Positions 16,831-25,096 of a stretch of 64,000 bases of DNA are shown in pieces. This stretch comes from JADJOM01 sp963817435 (GTDB lineage Bacteria > Gemmatimonadota > Gemmatimonadetes > Gemmatimonadales > GWC2-71-9). The stretch is from contig CAWFNY010000001.1 in assembly GCA_963817435.1 (NCBI GenBank), positions 1,736,001-1,800,000 of the forward strand, in the 5' to 3' direction. The translations under genes and the position numbers were made by a program. Positions within the stretch are counted from its first letter, which is position 1, and each line of letters starts with the position of its first letter. A model generated the notes under the pieces. It was not told where the DNA came from. It searched no databases and saw only the letters and a list, made by a program, of their open reading frames with translations.

Positions 16831-17458
16831 GCGCTCGGCGTGGATCCCCGGCGGAGTGCTGGCGCTCGGCTGTGTGCTCACCCTCGCCGTCAACCGCCAG
16901 GTGCGGACTCCACTGACCCTGCCGCTCGATTCCATTCCGCTGACCCTCGCCGGACGGCCGGGGCTTGCCGGCAAGATCCCTCCCGACCAGGAGCGCGCGG
17001 CCGGAGTCTCCGGATACATCTTTCGGTGGTATGCTGCGGACGAGGCGCCGTTCAACGTCTACGTCGGTTACTACGACCAGCAGACGCAGGGGAAGACCAT
17101 CCACTCGCCCAAGAACTGCCTGCCGGGCTCGGGCTGGGAGGCCCTGAAGCAGTCCACTACGACGCTGCAGACGGCGGCGGGCCCGGAGACCGTGAACCGT
17201 TACCTGCTGCAGAACAAGCAGGAACGGGCGCTGGTCTTCTACTGGTATCAGGGGCGGGGGCGGGTCGCGTCGAACGAGTACCGCGTGAAGTGGGAGCTGC
17301 TCCGCGACTCCGCGATGCGGGGCCGCAGCGAGGAGGCCCTGGTGCGTATCGTCGTGTTCCTCAACGTCAGCACGACCGAGGCCCAGGCCAGCGCCTGGGC
17401 GGCGAAGGCCGCGGCCGAGCTCATCCCCGCCGTGTTCCGGGTCCTGCCCCGCTGGTAG
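16823..17458 (+). CDS. epsI: EpsI family protein (DUF3485), exosortase partner
   Basis: A 211-residue protein with an N-terminal membrane anchor (about 7-23) and an extracytoplasmic domain of the EpsI/DUF3485 family, which in other bacteria is fused to or follows the exosortase and is needed for EPS production by an unknown mechanism. The family hallmark HSPKNCLPGSGW sits at 94-105. The gene overlaps the exosortase by eight bases and ends with TAG directly abutting the stop codon of the convergent glycosyltransferase. Confidence 0.9.
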   Translation: MAERSAWIPGGVLALGCVLTLAVNRQVRTPLTLPLDSIPLTLAGRPGLAGKIPPDQERAAGVSGYIFRWYAADEAPFNVYVGYYDQQTQGKTIHSPKNCLPGSGWEALKQSTTTLQTAAGPETVNRYLLQNKQERALVFYWYQGRGRVASNEYRVKWELLRDSAMRGRSEEALVRIVVFLNVSTTEAQASAWAAKAAAELIPAVFRVLPRW

Positions 17459-18631
17459 CTACCCGGGCCGACGGGTCGGTTCCCAGATCGGATTGAGTTC
17501 CCCACGGATCGCCTTGGTCCAGGCGATGAAGCCCGCCACATGGGAAGCCAGCACGAATCCGCACAGCGAGACGAGGCGCGGGAGTCGTTTCCCCTCCGGT
17601 GCCCGCATCGCCACGACTCCGAGCAGGATTCCGATCACCACCACGACCAGACCCGCCGCAGCGACTCGCGAACGCATGCTCAGCAGCAGGAGCGCGATCA
17701 GCGCGGGGGGCGCGGCGAGGAACACCAGCCATCGCGCGAGCTTGTGGGAGAACAGCATCCACGAGAAACGACCGTGCCGCAATGGATTCAGCAGATGCCG
17801 CTTGAACCAGAGCGTATCCAGGCCGCGCGCCATGGTGCGGATCTTCCGGCGGAATTCCCGCTGCAGTGAGGTCGTCCGGGGCACCAGGCAGACCGCCGCA
17901 TCAACCGACACCGCGCGCAGCCCCTGTTCACGCGCCATCAGCGCCGAGGCGAAATCGCGTGAGAGCGCCGCCGGGACCAGGGTCTCGTGGAGATGCTGGC
18001 GGATCGCGTAGAAGCAGCCGCTGGCACCCACGATCGACCCGACCCGGGTCTCCAGTGAGCGCACCCACATCTCGTATCCGACGTAGCCGGATTCTCCCCG
18101 ATTGGCCTCGGCCGTGAGGTCCCCCACGCTCACGTCACGTCCGGAGGCGACCCCGATCGTCGGGTCCTGGAACACCCGAATGAGTGGCTTGAGTGAGGCC
18201 GGCATGATCCGTATCGTCGCGTCGGTGTTCACCACGATGGCGCCGCGGAGATGCTCCAGCGCCGCGTTCTCGGCAGCCGTCTTCCCCGCGCGCTGAGGAA
18301 GACGGAGCAACTCCACCCCCCGATCCGCGTACTCCCGGACGATCTCGTCGGTGCCGTCCGTCGATGCATCCGACACGATGAGGATCTGGCGCCGGTCAGC
18401 CGGATAGTCGATTGCCAGCAGCGACTCGATGGTCCGGCGGATCGCCTTTTCCTCATTGTAGGACGGCACCACGATGCTTACCATGGGCCATTCGGGAGGA
18501 TCACCGAACTCACGGGGCACCGGCCGGAACCCACCCCAGACGCGGAGCAGCACCGGGTAGAGGAAATAGGCGTACCCGAAGAGCAGACCCGGGGACAGCG
18601 CGACCAGGACCTCCAGATCGGCAACGATCAT
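17459..18631 (-). CDS. Membrane glycosyltransferase family 2
   Basis: A 390-residue processive-type GT2. An N-terminal helix (about 8-28) is followed by the GT-A fold (VSIVVPSYNEEKAIRRTIES, IVSDASTDGTDE, the VVNTDATI acid motif, then GASGCFYAIR) and three or four C-terminal helices. This layout suits transfer of sugars to a lipid-linked acceptor or a growing chain at the inner membrane. The start at 18631 overlaps the stop of the GT4 gene (ATGA); the longer frame upstream is rejected because it runs antiparallel through that gene. Donor and acceptor are unknown. Confidence 0.88.
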   Translation of the reverse strand: MIVADLEVLVALSPGLLFGYAYFLYPVLLRVWGGFRPVPREFGDPPEWPMVSIVVPSYNEEKAIRRTIESLLAIDYPADRRQILIVSDASTDGTDEIVREYADRGVELLRLPQRAGKTAAENAALEHLRGAIVVNTDATIRIMPASLKPLIRVFQDPTIGVASGRDVSVGDLTAEANRGESGYVGYEMWVRSLETRVGSIVGASGCFYAIRQHLHETLVPAALSRDFASALMAREQGLRAVSVDAAVCLVPRTTSLQREFRRKIRTMARGLDTLWFKRHLLNPLRHGRFSWMLFSHKLARWLVFLAAPPALIALLLLSMRSRVAAAGLVVVVIGILLGVVAMRAPEGKRLPRLVSLCGFVLASHVAGFIAWTKAIRGELNPIWEPTRRPG

Positions 18632-19773
18632 GCATTCTCCCCCCGCCTGCGGGCGAGGATGTCGCGATAGACTTCGCGGTGGCGATTGATCCACGGGGCG
18701 GGCGCGAACTGCCGTGTCAGGCGCTCGCGGGCCCGCCCGGCACGGAGCGCAGCGGCCTCCGGCGCGGCGAACACCTCCCCGATCGCCCGGGCCAGGGCCT
18801 CGGGACTCTCGGAGGAAACCAGCAGTGCCTCCTGGTCGCTGACGATATCGGGCACTCCGCCGACCGCGGTCGTCACGACTGGCACAGCGCCGGCCATGGC
18901 CTCCAGCAGGGCGATCGGCGTTCCCTCGGTTCTCGAACTGAGCACGAAGCAGTCGAACGCCGCACCGAACAGGCCCGCATCGGGAACGACGCCATGCCAG
19001 CGGACCCGACCCGAGACGCCGAGGGCCGAAGCCCGGGCCTCGAGGAGGGCACGCTGGCTGCCTTCGCCGAGGAAACTCACTCCGATCGCGGGATTTTCGA
19101 CGAGCTTCAGGGCGTCGAGGAGGACGTCGGCGCCCTTCTCCGGTGAAAGCCGGCCGACCCATCCGATCACCCGGTCGTCCGGCGCGATCCCCAGTATTGA
19201 GCGTGCAGCGTCCCGGCTCAACAGCGGGCGCGCGGACGACCAGGCATTGGGCACCACGGCGATGCGCTCGTCCGCGATCCCGACCGAGCGCAGTCGGTCG
19301 CGGATTGGGCGCGAGACTGCGAGGATCGCGTCGAAGCGGCGGAAGGCACGGAGCTGCAGGCGCTCGTAGAGCCGATTCTTCCAGTCGCCGCCGGTGAACC
19401 CGTGTACCGTGGCCACCCGTACCCTCCCGGCCCGGGCCGCTGCCGAGCCGCCGAGCAGATCGGCGCGGTACCCGTGCGTGTGGACCACCTGGGCGTCCCA
19501 GTGGCGGATGGTGTGCTCGTGGAGGTGGCGTTCGCGAAGATAAGCGCGGTGCGCCGGCGCATGGCAGAAGACCTCGAGTCCAGCCTCCTGGAGTGCGAGC
19601 ACGGAGGCGGGCAGCGGCACCTCAGGCTCCAGCACCGCGGAGACGGCGACTGGCACCCCCGCGTCCCGCAGACCCCGGGCGAGCATGACGACCACGCTCT
19701 CCAGACCCCCCGCCGCGCCGGGAACGAATATCTGCAGAATGCGTGACGATTCGCCCGCCGCGGCCAGCGCCAT
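18628..19773 (-). CDS. Glycosyltransferase family 4
   Basis: A 381-residue GT-B glycosyltransferase of the GT4 type. The N-terminal domain shows FVPGAAGGLESVVVMLARGL, the C-terminal nucleotide-sugar half shows VGRLSPEKGADVLLDALK and the acidic motif SSRTEGTPIALLEAMAGAVPVV. It probably adds one sugar of the EPS repeat on the cytoplasmic side. The start at 19773 is preferred over the ATG at 19959: it follows a strong GGGAGGGGAGGAG purine tract, and the upstream 62 residues are low-complexity and cover a likely regulatory region. It is followed by an overlapping GT2 gene. Confidence 0.88.
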   Translation of the reverse strand: MALAAAGESSRILQIFVPGAAGGLESVVVMLARGLRDAGVPVAVSAVLEPEVPLPASVLALQEAGLEVFCHAPAHRAYLRERHLHEHTIRHWDAQVVHTHGYRADLLGGSAAARAGRVRVATVHGFTGGDWKNRLYERLQLRAFRRFDAILAVSRPIRDRLRSVGIADERIAVVPNAWSSARPLLSRDAARSILGIAPDDRVIGWVGRLSPEKGADVLLDALKLVENPAIGVSFLGEGSQRALLEARASALGVSGRVRWHGVVPDAGLFGAAFDCFVLSSRTEGTPIALLEAMAGAVPVVTTAVGGVPDIVSDQEALLVSSESPEALARAIGEVFAAPEAAALRAGRARERLTRQFAPAPWINRHREVYRDILARRRGENA

Positions 19774-19845
19774 CTCCTCCCCTCCCATGTTGTCTCGGGT
19801 GTCATCCCAGGCCGGTCCGGAGTCGCCTTGGCCGGCTCCGGCCGG

Positions 19846-19861
19846 AGCAACTCCGGGGCCG
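19846..19861 (-). promoter_or_regulatory. Sigma-54-like promoter facing the GT4-GT2 operon
   Basis: On the minus strand CGGCCCCGGAGTTGCT aligns with TGGCAC-N5-TTGCW: GG and GC are 10 bases apart and GGC, the final C and TTGC match. A start near 19835 gives a leader of about 60 nt before the preferred start at 19773. Confidence 0.4.
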
Positions 19862-20082
19862 GTTGTCTGCCGACTGGGAGCCAGACCGGCCACAGGTGTC
19901 GCTTCGATGCTCCCAAATCTCGTGAATTGTTGCACAAACGCAACATAGCCTGGAAGCATGCGCCGCGGTCGGCGGAGCGAGGCATCGGCGAGGAGCTTCA
20001 GAAGCGATGCTGGGGAATCAACTTATACCGTTCCTGCACCATCCGGATGGTATGCTTTGTGCGAACCAGGCAACGTCCGAGG

Positions 20083-20098
20083 TGGCCGGTGGCTTGCT
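20083..20098 (+). promoter_or_regulatory. Sigma-54-like promoter facing the RfbE-like operon
   Basis: TGGCCGGTGGCTTGCT keeps TGGC and TTGC with the GG-N10-GC spacing; the two bases after TGGC deviate from consensus. A start near 20110 gives a leader of about 150 nt. The palindrome at 20038-20051 lies only about 30 bp upstream, close for an enhancer. Confidence 0.4.
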
Positions 20099-20261
20099 TG
20101 GTTCCCGTTCGAAATCCAGTTGGTGGTCGAGCACCGAAGCGGGGTGAACCACCGGGGGAGCGCCGCCGGGTGAACCGGGCGGTACTGCCCCGCGTCACCC
20201 CGGCCTCTTCGGCCCTCAACTTTGCCAGCAGCAGCCTGATTACTCGAAGCGAGGTGTGGCC

Positions 20262-21299
20262 GTGACGTCGAGGTATCTGATCACCGGCGGGGCAGGATTC
20301 ATCGGGTCCAATGTTGCCGACCACTACCTGCGTAACGGCCACCAGGTAACGGTGTACGACAACTTCTCCCGCCACGGGAGCGAGGACAACGCGCGCTGGC
20401 TGGAGGAGCGGCACGGGGGCGCGGTCCGCATCATCCGCGGCGACCTCCGGCGGCCGGCGGCGGATCTGGCGCAGGCGGTCGAGGAATCCGATGTGGTGCT
20501 GCACCTGGCGGCGCAGGTCGCGGTGACGCTTTCCGTGACCGATCCGCGGCACGATTTCGAGACCAACGCCCTCGGGACCTTCAACCTGCTCGAGGCGGTG
20601 CGCCTCTCCAAGCGGCAGCCGATCGTGCTCTACAGCTCGACCAACAAGGTCTACGGCAAGATGGCGGACGTCCCCATCGAGGAGCGGGGCGGGCGGTACA
20701 GCTATGTCGGGCTTCCGGGCGGCGTCAGCGAGAGCCAGCCGCTCGATTTCTACTCGCCGTACGGATGCTCCAAGGGTACAGGCGATCAGTACGTCCTCGA
20801 CTACCACCGGATCTACGGACTGCGCACGATCGTCATGCGCCAGTCCTGCATTTATGGGCCGCGCCAGTTCGGCATCGAGGACCAGGGCTGGGTCGCGTGG
20901 TTCGCGATCCGCGCCATGCAGGAGCAGCCGATCACGATCTACGGCGATGGCAAGCAGGTGCGCGACGTGCTGTTCATGGACGATCTCACGTCCGCGTACG
21001 ACCTGGCCATCAGGAACATCGACCGGACCGCGGGCAAGGCCTACAACATCGGGGGCGGTCCCGCGAACACGCTGTCGCTGCTGGAACTCCTCGACCTGCT
21101 CACCGAGCGATTCGGGAAGCGGCCGAGCTATTCGTTCGACGACTGGCGTCCGGGCGACCAGCTGGTCTATATCAGCGGTATCCAGCGCGCCGAGGCCGAT
21201 TTCGGATGGCGACCGAAGGTCGCGCCGAAGGATGGCGTGGGCAAGATGATCGCGTGGCTCACCGAGCACGCCGACCTGTTCGCGCTGAGCGGCCGATGA
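20262..21299 (+). CDS. CDP-paratose 2-epimerase-like SDR (RfbE-type)
   Basis: A 345-residue extended short-chain dehydrogenase/epimerase. It has the NAD motif GGAGFIG near the N terminus, SSTNKVYG, the YGCSK catalytic pair and RQSCIYGPRQFGIEDQGWVAWF, a combination characteristic of CDP-paratose/CDP-tyvelose 2-epimerases. These convert CDP-paratose to CDP-tyvelose for surface glycans. A CDP-glucose pathway is coded 13 kb downstream, but no RfbH or paratose synthase was seen, so the true substrate may be another CDP-6-deoxyhexose. The GTG at 20262 is chosen because GAGG lies seven bases before it; GTG 20256 is possible. It overlaps the methyltransferase gene. Confidence 0.85.
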   Translation: MTSRYLITGGAGFIGSNVADHYLRNGHQVTVYDNFSRHGSEDNARWLEERHGGAVRIIRGDLRRPAADLAQAVEESDVVLHLAAQVAVTLSVTDPRHDFETNALGTFNLLEAVRLSKRQPIVLYSSTNKVYGKMADVPIEERGGRYSYVGLPGGVSESQPLDFYSPYGCSKGTGDQYVLDYHRIYGLRTIVMRQSCIYGPRQFGIEDQGWVAWFAIRAMQEQPITIYGDGKQVRDVLFMDDLTSAYDLAIRNIDRTAGKAYNIGGGPANTLSLLELLDLLTERFGKRPSYSFDDWRPGDQLVYISGIQRAEADFGWRPKVAPKDGVGKMIAWLTEHADLFALSGR

Positions 21300-22171
21300 G
21301 CGCACCTTCGCCGGCCTCCTCCGTGGCCGCCGCTCCGGCGGTGGGCCTGCCCGAACGTCTGCTGGCGCGGCTGACCTGTCCCGACTGCCGCCAGGCGCTG
21401 GCCCCCGCGCAAGGCGGGCTGGCGTGCACTGGATGCGGAGCGCGCTACGCCGTCCAGGATGGAATCGCGGACCTCCGCTCCTCGGCCGCGTCCGCGAAGG
21501 CGGAGCACGCCGACTGGACCGCGCACTGGTCCAGCCACAATCAGGCGCTCTTCTCCCAGCGCTTCTTCAGCTTCTACCGCAAGACCGTCTTCGCCCGCAC
21601 CGTGGCGTGGTTCATCGAGCGCTACTTCCCGGTGGATGGCATCCTGGTGGAGGCGGGCTCGGGGACGTCGGAGACCAGCTGGCGCATCAACAAGCACGGC
21701 GGGCAGCGCACTCTGGTGGCGACGGACATCGTCCACCACGTCCTGCAGCACTGCGATCCAGTCATGGACGTCCGGATGGGCGCGGATATCTTCCGGATGC
21801 CCTTTGGAGACAACACCGTGGACGGTCTGTGGAACGTCGGCGTGATGGAACACTTCACCCACGACCAGATCGACCAGATCATGCGCGAGTTCCACCGCAT
21901 CCTCAAGCCGGGCGCTCCGGTCCTGCTCCTCTGGCCCGCGACCGACTCGCTCCCGCAGAAGGGGCTCAGGGCTCTCGAAGTCGTGATCAACGCCCGCCGC
22001 GAGGGGGAGCGGTTCAAGTTCCACCCGGATGAGATTTCGAAGCTGCGGTCCTCGGAAGAGGGGCGGACAGTGCTGCGGCGCAACGGGTTCGAACCCGTGA
22101 CCGTGGATGCCGGCCTCCGCAGTCTGATGGCCTTCAAGACCGTGGTCGGGCGCAAGCCGCTCGCCGCCTGA
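21296..22171 (+). CDS. SAM-dependent methyltransferase with N-terminal zinc ribbon
   Basis: A 291-residue class I methyltransferase. The N terminus has a Trm112-like zinc ribbon (C28-x2-C31 and C44-x2-C47), followed by a Rossmann SAM domain (ILVEAGSGTSETSWRI, VDGLWNVGVMEHF, FHRILKPGAPVLLLWP). It starts within the stop of the RfbE-like gene (ATGA) and is followed by a GT2, so it probably methylates a sugar, lipid carrier or nucleotide sugar of the same glycan. The exact acceptor cannot be told. Confidence 0.8.
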   Translation: MSAPSPASSVAAAPAVGLPERLLARLTCPDCRQALAPAQGGLACTGCGARYAVQDGIADLRSSAASAKAEHADWTAHWSSHNQALFSQRFFSFYRKTVFARTVAWFIERYFPVDGILVEAGSGTSETSWRINKHGGQRTLVATDIVHHVLQHCDPVMDVRMGADIFRMPFGDNTVDGLWNVGVMEHFTHDQIDQIMREFHRILKPGAPVLLLWPATDSLPQKGLRALEVVINARREGERFKFHPDEISKLRSSEEGRTVLRRNGFEPVTVDAGLRSLMAFKTVVGRKPLAA

Positions 22172-22211
22172 TGAGGTCCCCCTTGCCGACCGCCGTGATA
22201 GAGGATTCCCG

Positions 22212-23003
22212 ATGACCAAGGTCAGTATCGTCATTCCCGCCCGGAACGAGGAAGCCAATCTGGCGATGGTGCTGGATGACGTGCACGCCACGCTCCGCAA
22301 GCTGCCGCAGTACGAGTTCGAGGTGCTGGTCGTGGATGACCACTCCACCGACCGCACCCGCGAAGTCAGCGAGGCTCACGGCGCGCGCGTGATCTCCAAT
22401 CCCGGTCAGAACGGCAAGGGCATGGCGCTCCGGCTTGGTTTCGAGAACGCGACGGGCGATCTCATCGCCATGCTCGACGCGGATTATTCCCATCGCGCCG
22501 AGGAGCTCTCCCGGTTCCTGGAGCAGTTCGGGGACGACAGCGTGGGGCTGGTCATCGGCTCGCGGGTGGTCGGCGGCAGCGAGGAGTACACCCACATTCG
22601 CGCGCTCGGCAACGTCTTCCTCAGCGCGACGATGGGCCTCTGCACGGGGCGGTACCTCTCCGATGCTCTGAACGGCTTCAAGGTGTTCCGCCGGGACGTC
22701 TTCACCGATTTCGTCTATACGTCGCGGATGTTCGAGATCGAGATCGAGATCATCGCGAACGCCCTGCGCAAGGGCTACCGCGTGGTGGAGATCAGCTCCC
22801 ACGAGCGGGCACGCGCCGGCGGTGAAGCCAAGAGCCGGGTGGTGCGCCATGGGACCCGGTTCCTGCTGCGTATCATGTACGAGGGCATGCGCGGCGTGAA
22901 GCCCGCGGTCAAGCGCGTCGCCGCCATGCACGGAGATCTGGCGCGGCCTCAGGCCCCGGCCCAGGTCCCCGCGCCGACCGCCCCTGGGGCATCCGGTCAC
23001 TAG
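22212..23003 (+). CDS. Glycosyltransferase family 2 (DPM1-like)
   Basis: A 263-residue GT2 resembling dolichol/polyprenyl-phosphate mannosyltransferases: VSIVIPARNEEANL, VVDDHSTDRT (DD 42-43), the metal-binding D89-A-D91 and the FKVFRR acceptor segment. It lacks C-terminal helices and ends in a Pro/Ala-rich tail. Such enzymes typically make polyprenyl-phosphate sugars used as donors by GT-C enzymes, several of which are coded downstream. GAGG precedes the ATG by eight bases. Confidence 0.85.
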   Translation: MTKVSIVIPARNEEANLAMVLDDVHATLRKLPQYEFEVLVVDDHSTDRTREVSEAHGARVISNPGQNGKGMALRLGFENATGDLIAMLDADYSHRAEELSRFLEQFGDDSVGLVIGSRVVGGSEEYTHIRALGNVFLSATMGLCTGRYLSDALNGFKVFRRDVFTDFVYTSRMFEIEIEIIANALRKGYRVVEISSHERARAGGEAKSRVVRHGTRFLLRIMYEGMRGVKPAVKRVAAMHGDLARPQAPAQVPAPTAPGASGH

Positions 23004-23220
23004 CGCAACCGGGCCGCTCCGCCGCGGCAGTCCACGCTCCACGAACCCCGACTCAGGCCGCCGCGGGCAAGTTCCTCCGAACTCACTCGCGGCAACTCCA
23101 GCCGGACGCTCGCCATCCATGCAGGAGTCACCGATGCAGCTCCCCCGCCCCGCATTCACCCCGACGGCAACGCGGACCTCGGCCGGTCGCCGGCGGCGCC
23201 GTGTGCAAGCCCCCTGAACT

Positions 23221-25062
23221 GTGTCAGACCCATCCGTGAATGAACCGCGCAGCCCGAGTCCGGCGCCCGCGGCGCTCCTGACCGGGATCGACCTGGTTGC
23301 TCTCGGCATCAGCGTGGGCGCCTTTTTCGGATTCATTGAGCTTGCATTGCTGGGCATCGAGCGATTCATGCTCTTCGGGGTCATCATGCGAAGCCGGGAA
23401 GTCGTCTGGATGACGCCGCTGGGCTACGCGGTCGGCTTCGGGCTCCTGGGACTGCTGCTCGCACTGGTGAGCCGGCGCCGAGGCCTGCGGCCGACGACGG
23501 CCGTGGGCATCTTCGTCTTTCTGGCCTGTGTCAGCCTGCTGCTGCTCTACAACGGCCGGTTGCATCCCATCGCCCAGCTCGCGCTGGCCGCCGGTGTGAC
23601 GGTGCAGGCGGTGCGGCTGACTGGGCGCCGAGGGGCTTCGCTGGCACGCGCCGCCCGCCGCTGGGCCGGGGCGCTGGCGGTGCTGATCGCGGGCATCGCG
23701 CTGGTGAGCCTCGGGGGCGGCTGGCTACGGGAACGCCGGGCGCTCGCGACGCTTCCGGCGGCGCGGCCCGGGGCTCCGAACGTCCTGCTGATCATCCTCG
23801 ACACGGTTCGATCGCTGGACCTGAGCCTGTACGGCTACGAGCGGCCGACCACGCCGGCGCTGAGCCGGCTCGCGACCACCGGCGTGACCTTCGACCGTGC
23901 GGTGTCCGCCGCGCCGTGGACGGTACTCTCCCATGCAACGATCTTCACCGGCCAGCTTCTGCACGTGCATCACGCCGACTGGTACAGCCGTCTCGACCCC
24001 GCGGTGCCGACGCTCGCCGCGATCCTCCGGCAGCAGGGATACCGCACCGGCGGCTTCAGCGCGAACGAGACGCACGCCGGCTGGGAGTTCGGCTTTGCCC
24101 GCGACTTCATCCATTTCGAGGACCACGACGTTTCGCTGCCGGAAGTGCTCGACGCCACAACCCTCGGCAAGTTCCTCTCGGACCACGTGCGCACCCGCAG
24201 CCTGCTCGATTTCTGGGATCTGGTGGGCCGTACGACGGCGGAGGACGTCAACGAGAAGACGCTGAGCTGGCTGGATCGGTCCGGCGACCGGCCTTTCTTC
24301 CTGTTTCTCAACTATTTCGACGCCCATACACCGCGGATGCCGCCGGAACCGTTCGCCGGCCAGTTCGGGGCGAGCCGGCCGAATGCGTCCCTGCGTGCGC
24401 GACTGCGCGGCTTCGTCTATGCCTCATCCAGGCCGCAGCGATCAAAGAACGCGTACGATGCCTCGATCGCCTACATCGACAACCGGATCGGCCAGCTGCT
24501 CGATTCGCTGCGGCAGAAGGGGCTGCTCGAGAACACCCTGATCATCGTGACATCCGACCACGGCGAGCAGTTCGGCGAGCCCGGTCTCCAGAGTCACGCG
24601 AACAGTCTCTATTTCCCGGCGCTGTACGTGCCTCTCGTGCTGTCGATGCCGGGGACGATTCCGGCCAACCAGCGGATCGAGGCACCCGCGACCCTGCGCG
24701 ACCTTGCCGCGACGATCCTCGACATTGCCGGCGTCCATTCCGGCCCGGGCGTCCCGGGTGTGACCTTCGCCCGCTACTGGCACGAGATGCCCGGCGTGGT
24801 GCCGACACCGATCATCTCGGAGATCACCGGGCTGCCGAACCTTGGCAAGAAAGTGCCGGTGGGACGCGGCGACATGGTCTCGCTCGTGCAAGACTCCCTG
24901 CCCTACATCCGCAACGGCGACCGCGTCGAAGAGCTTTACAGCATTCCGCGGGATCCGACCGAGTCGGTGCCGCTGGGCGCCGAGTTTGCGGCTCAACTGG
25001 CGTCGATGCGCGGAGTCGTGGACTCCGTCAACGTCCCGCCTCACAAGCAGGCGGGACGTTGA
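23221..25062 (+). CDS. Membrane sulfatase-like protein 1 (alkaline phosphatase superfamily)
   Basis: A 613-residue protein with about four N-terminal membrane helices (first ~180 residues) and an extracytoplasmic sulfatase-fold domain. Metal-site segments are visible at NVLLIILDTVRSLDLSLYGY and TSDHGEQFGE. The nucleophile motif reads T234-V-L-S-H238 in APWTVLSHATIFTG: Thr replaces the formylglycine Cys/Ser, the usual Pro is Leu and the usual Arg is His. This favours phospho-group transfer or hydrolysis over classical sulfatase chemistry. It is the first of three tandem paralogues. GTG start without a clear ribosome site; GTG 23236 is an alternative. Confidence 0.82.
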   Translation: MSDPSVNEPRSPSPAPAALLTGIDLVALGISVGAFFGFIELALLGIERFMLFGVIMRSREVVWMTPLGYAVGFGLLGLLLALVSRRRGLRPTTAVGIFVFLACVSLLLLYNGRLHPIAQLALAAGVTVQAVRLTGRRGASLARAARRWAGALAVLIAGIALVSLGGGWLRERRALATLPAARPGAPNVLLIILDTVRSLDLSLYGYERPTTPALSRLATTGVTFDRAVSAAPWTVLSHATIFTGQLLHVHHADWYSRLDPAVPTLAAILRQQGYRTGGFSANETHAGWEFGFARDFIHFEDHDVSLPEVLDATTLGKFLSDHVRTRSLLDFWDLVGRTTAEDVNEKTLSWLDRSGDRPFFLFLNYFDAHTPRMPPEPFAGQFGASRPNASLRARLRGFVYASSRPQRSKNAYDASIAYIDNRIGQLLDSLRQKGLLENTLIIVTSDHGEQFGEPGLQSHANSLYFPALYVPLVLSMPGTIPANQRIEAPATLRDLAATILDIAGVHSGPGVPGVTFARYWHEMPGVVPTPIISEITGLPNLGKKVPVGRGDMVSLVQDSLPYIRNGDRVEELYSIPRDPTESVPLGAEFAAQLASMRGVVDSVNVPPHKQAGR

Positions 25063-25096
25063 TCGGCGCCCTGTTTCCTGGCGTCCGGCCGGCCGC

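Larger units (their letters stand above)
19774..20255. other. Regulatory gap between divergent EPS operons
   Basis: A 482-bp divergent region. It has a sigma-54-like element facing each way (19846-19861 minus, 20083-20098 plus), the inverted repeat TGTTGC-ACAAAC-GCAACA (19928-19945), the 14-bp perfect palindrome ACCATCCGGATGGT (20038-20051) and a direct repeat GGGTGAACC (20142-20150, 20168-20176). No convincing gene was seen in it. Confidence 0.55.

Noticed and set aside
22085..22096. GGGTTCGAACCC, similar to a tRNA T-loop
   Set aside because: It lies in frame inside the methyltransferase gene and no acceptor or anticodon arms surround it.
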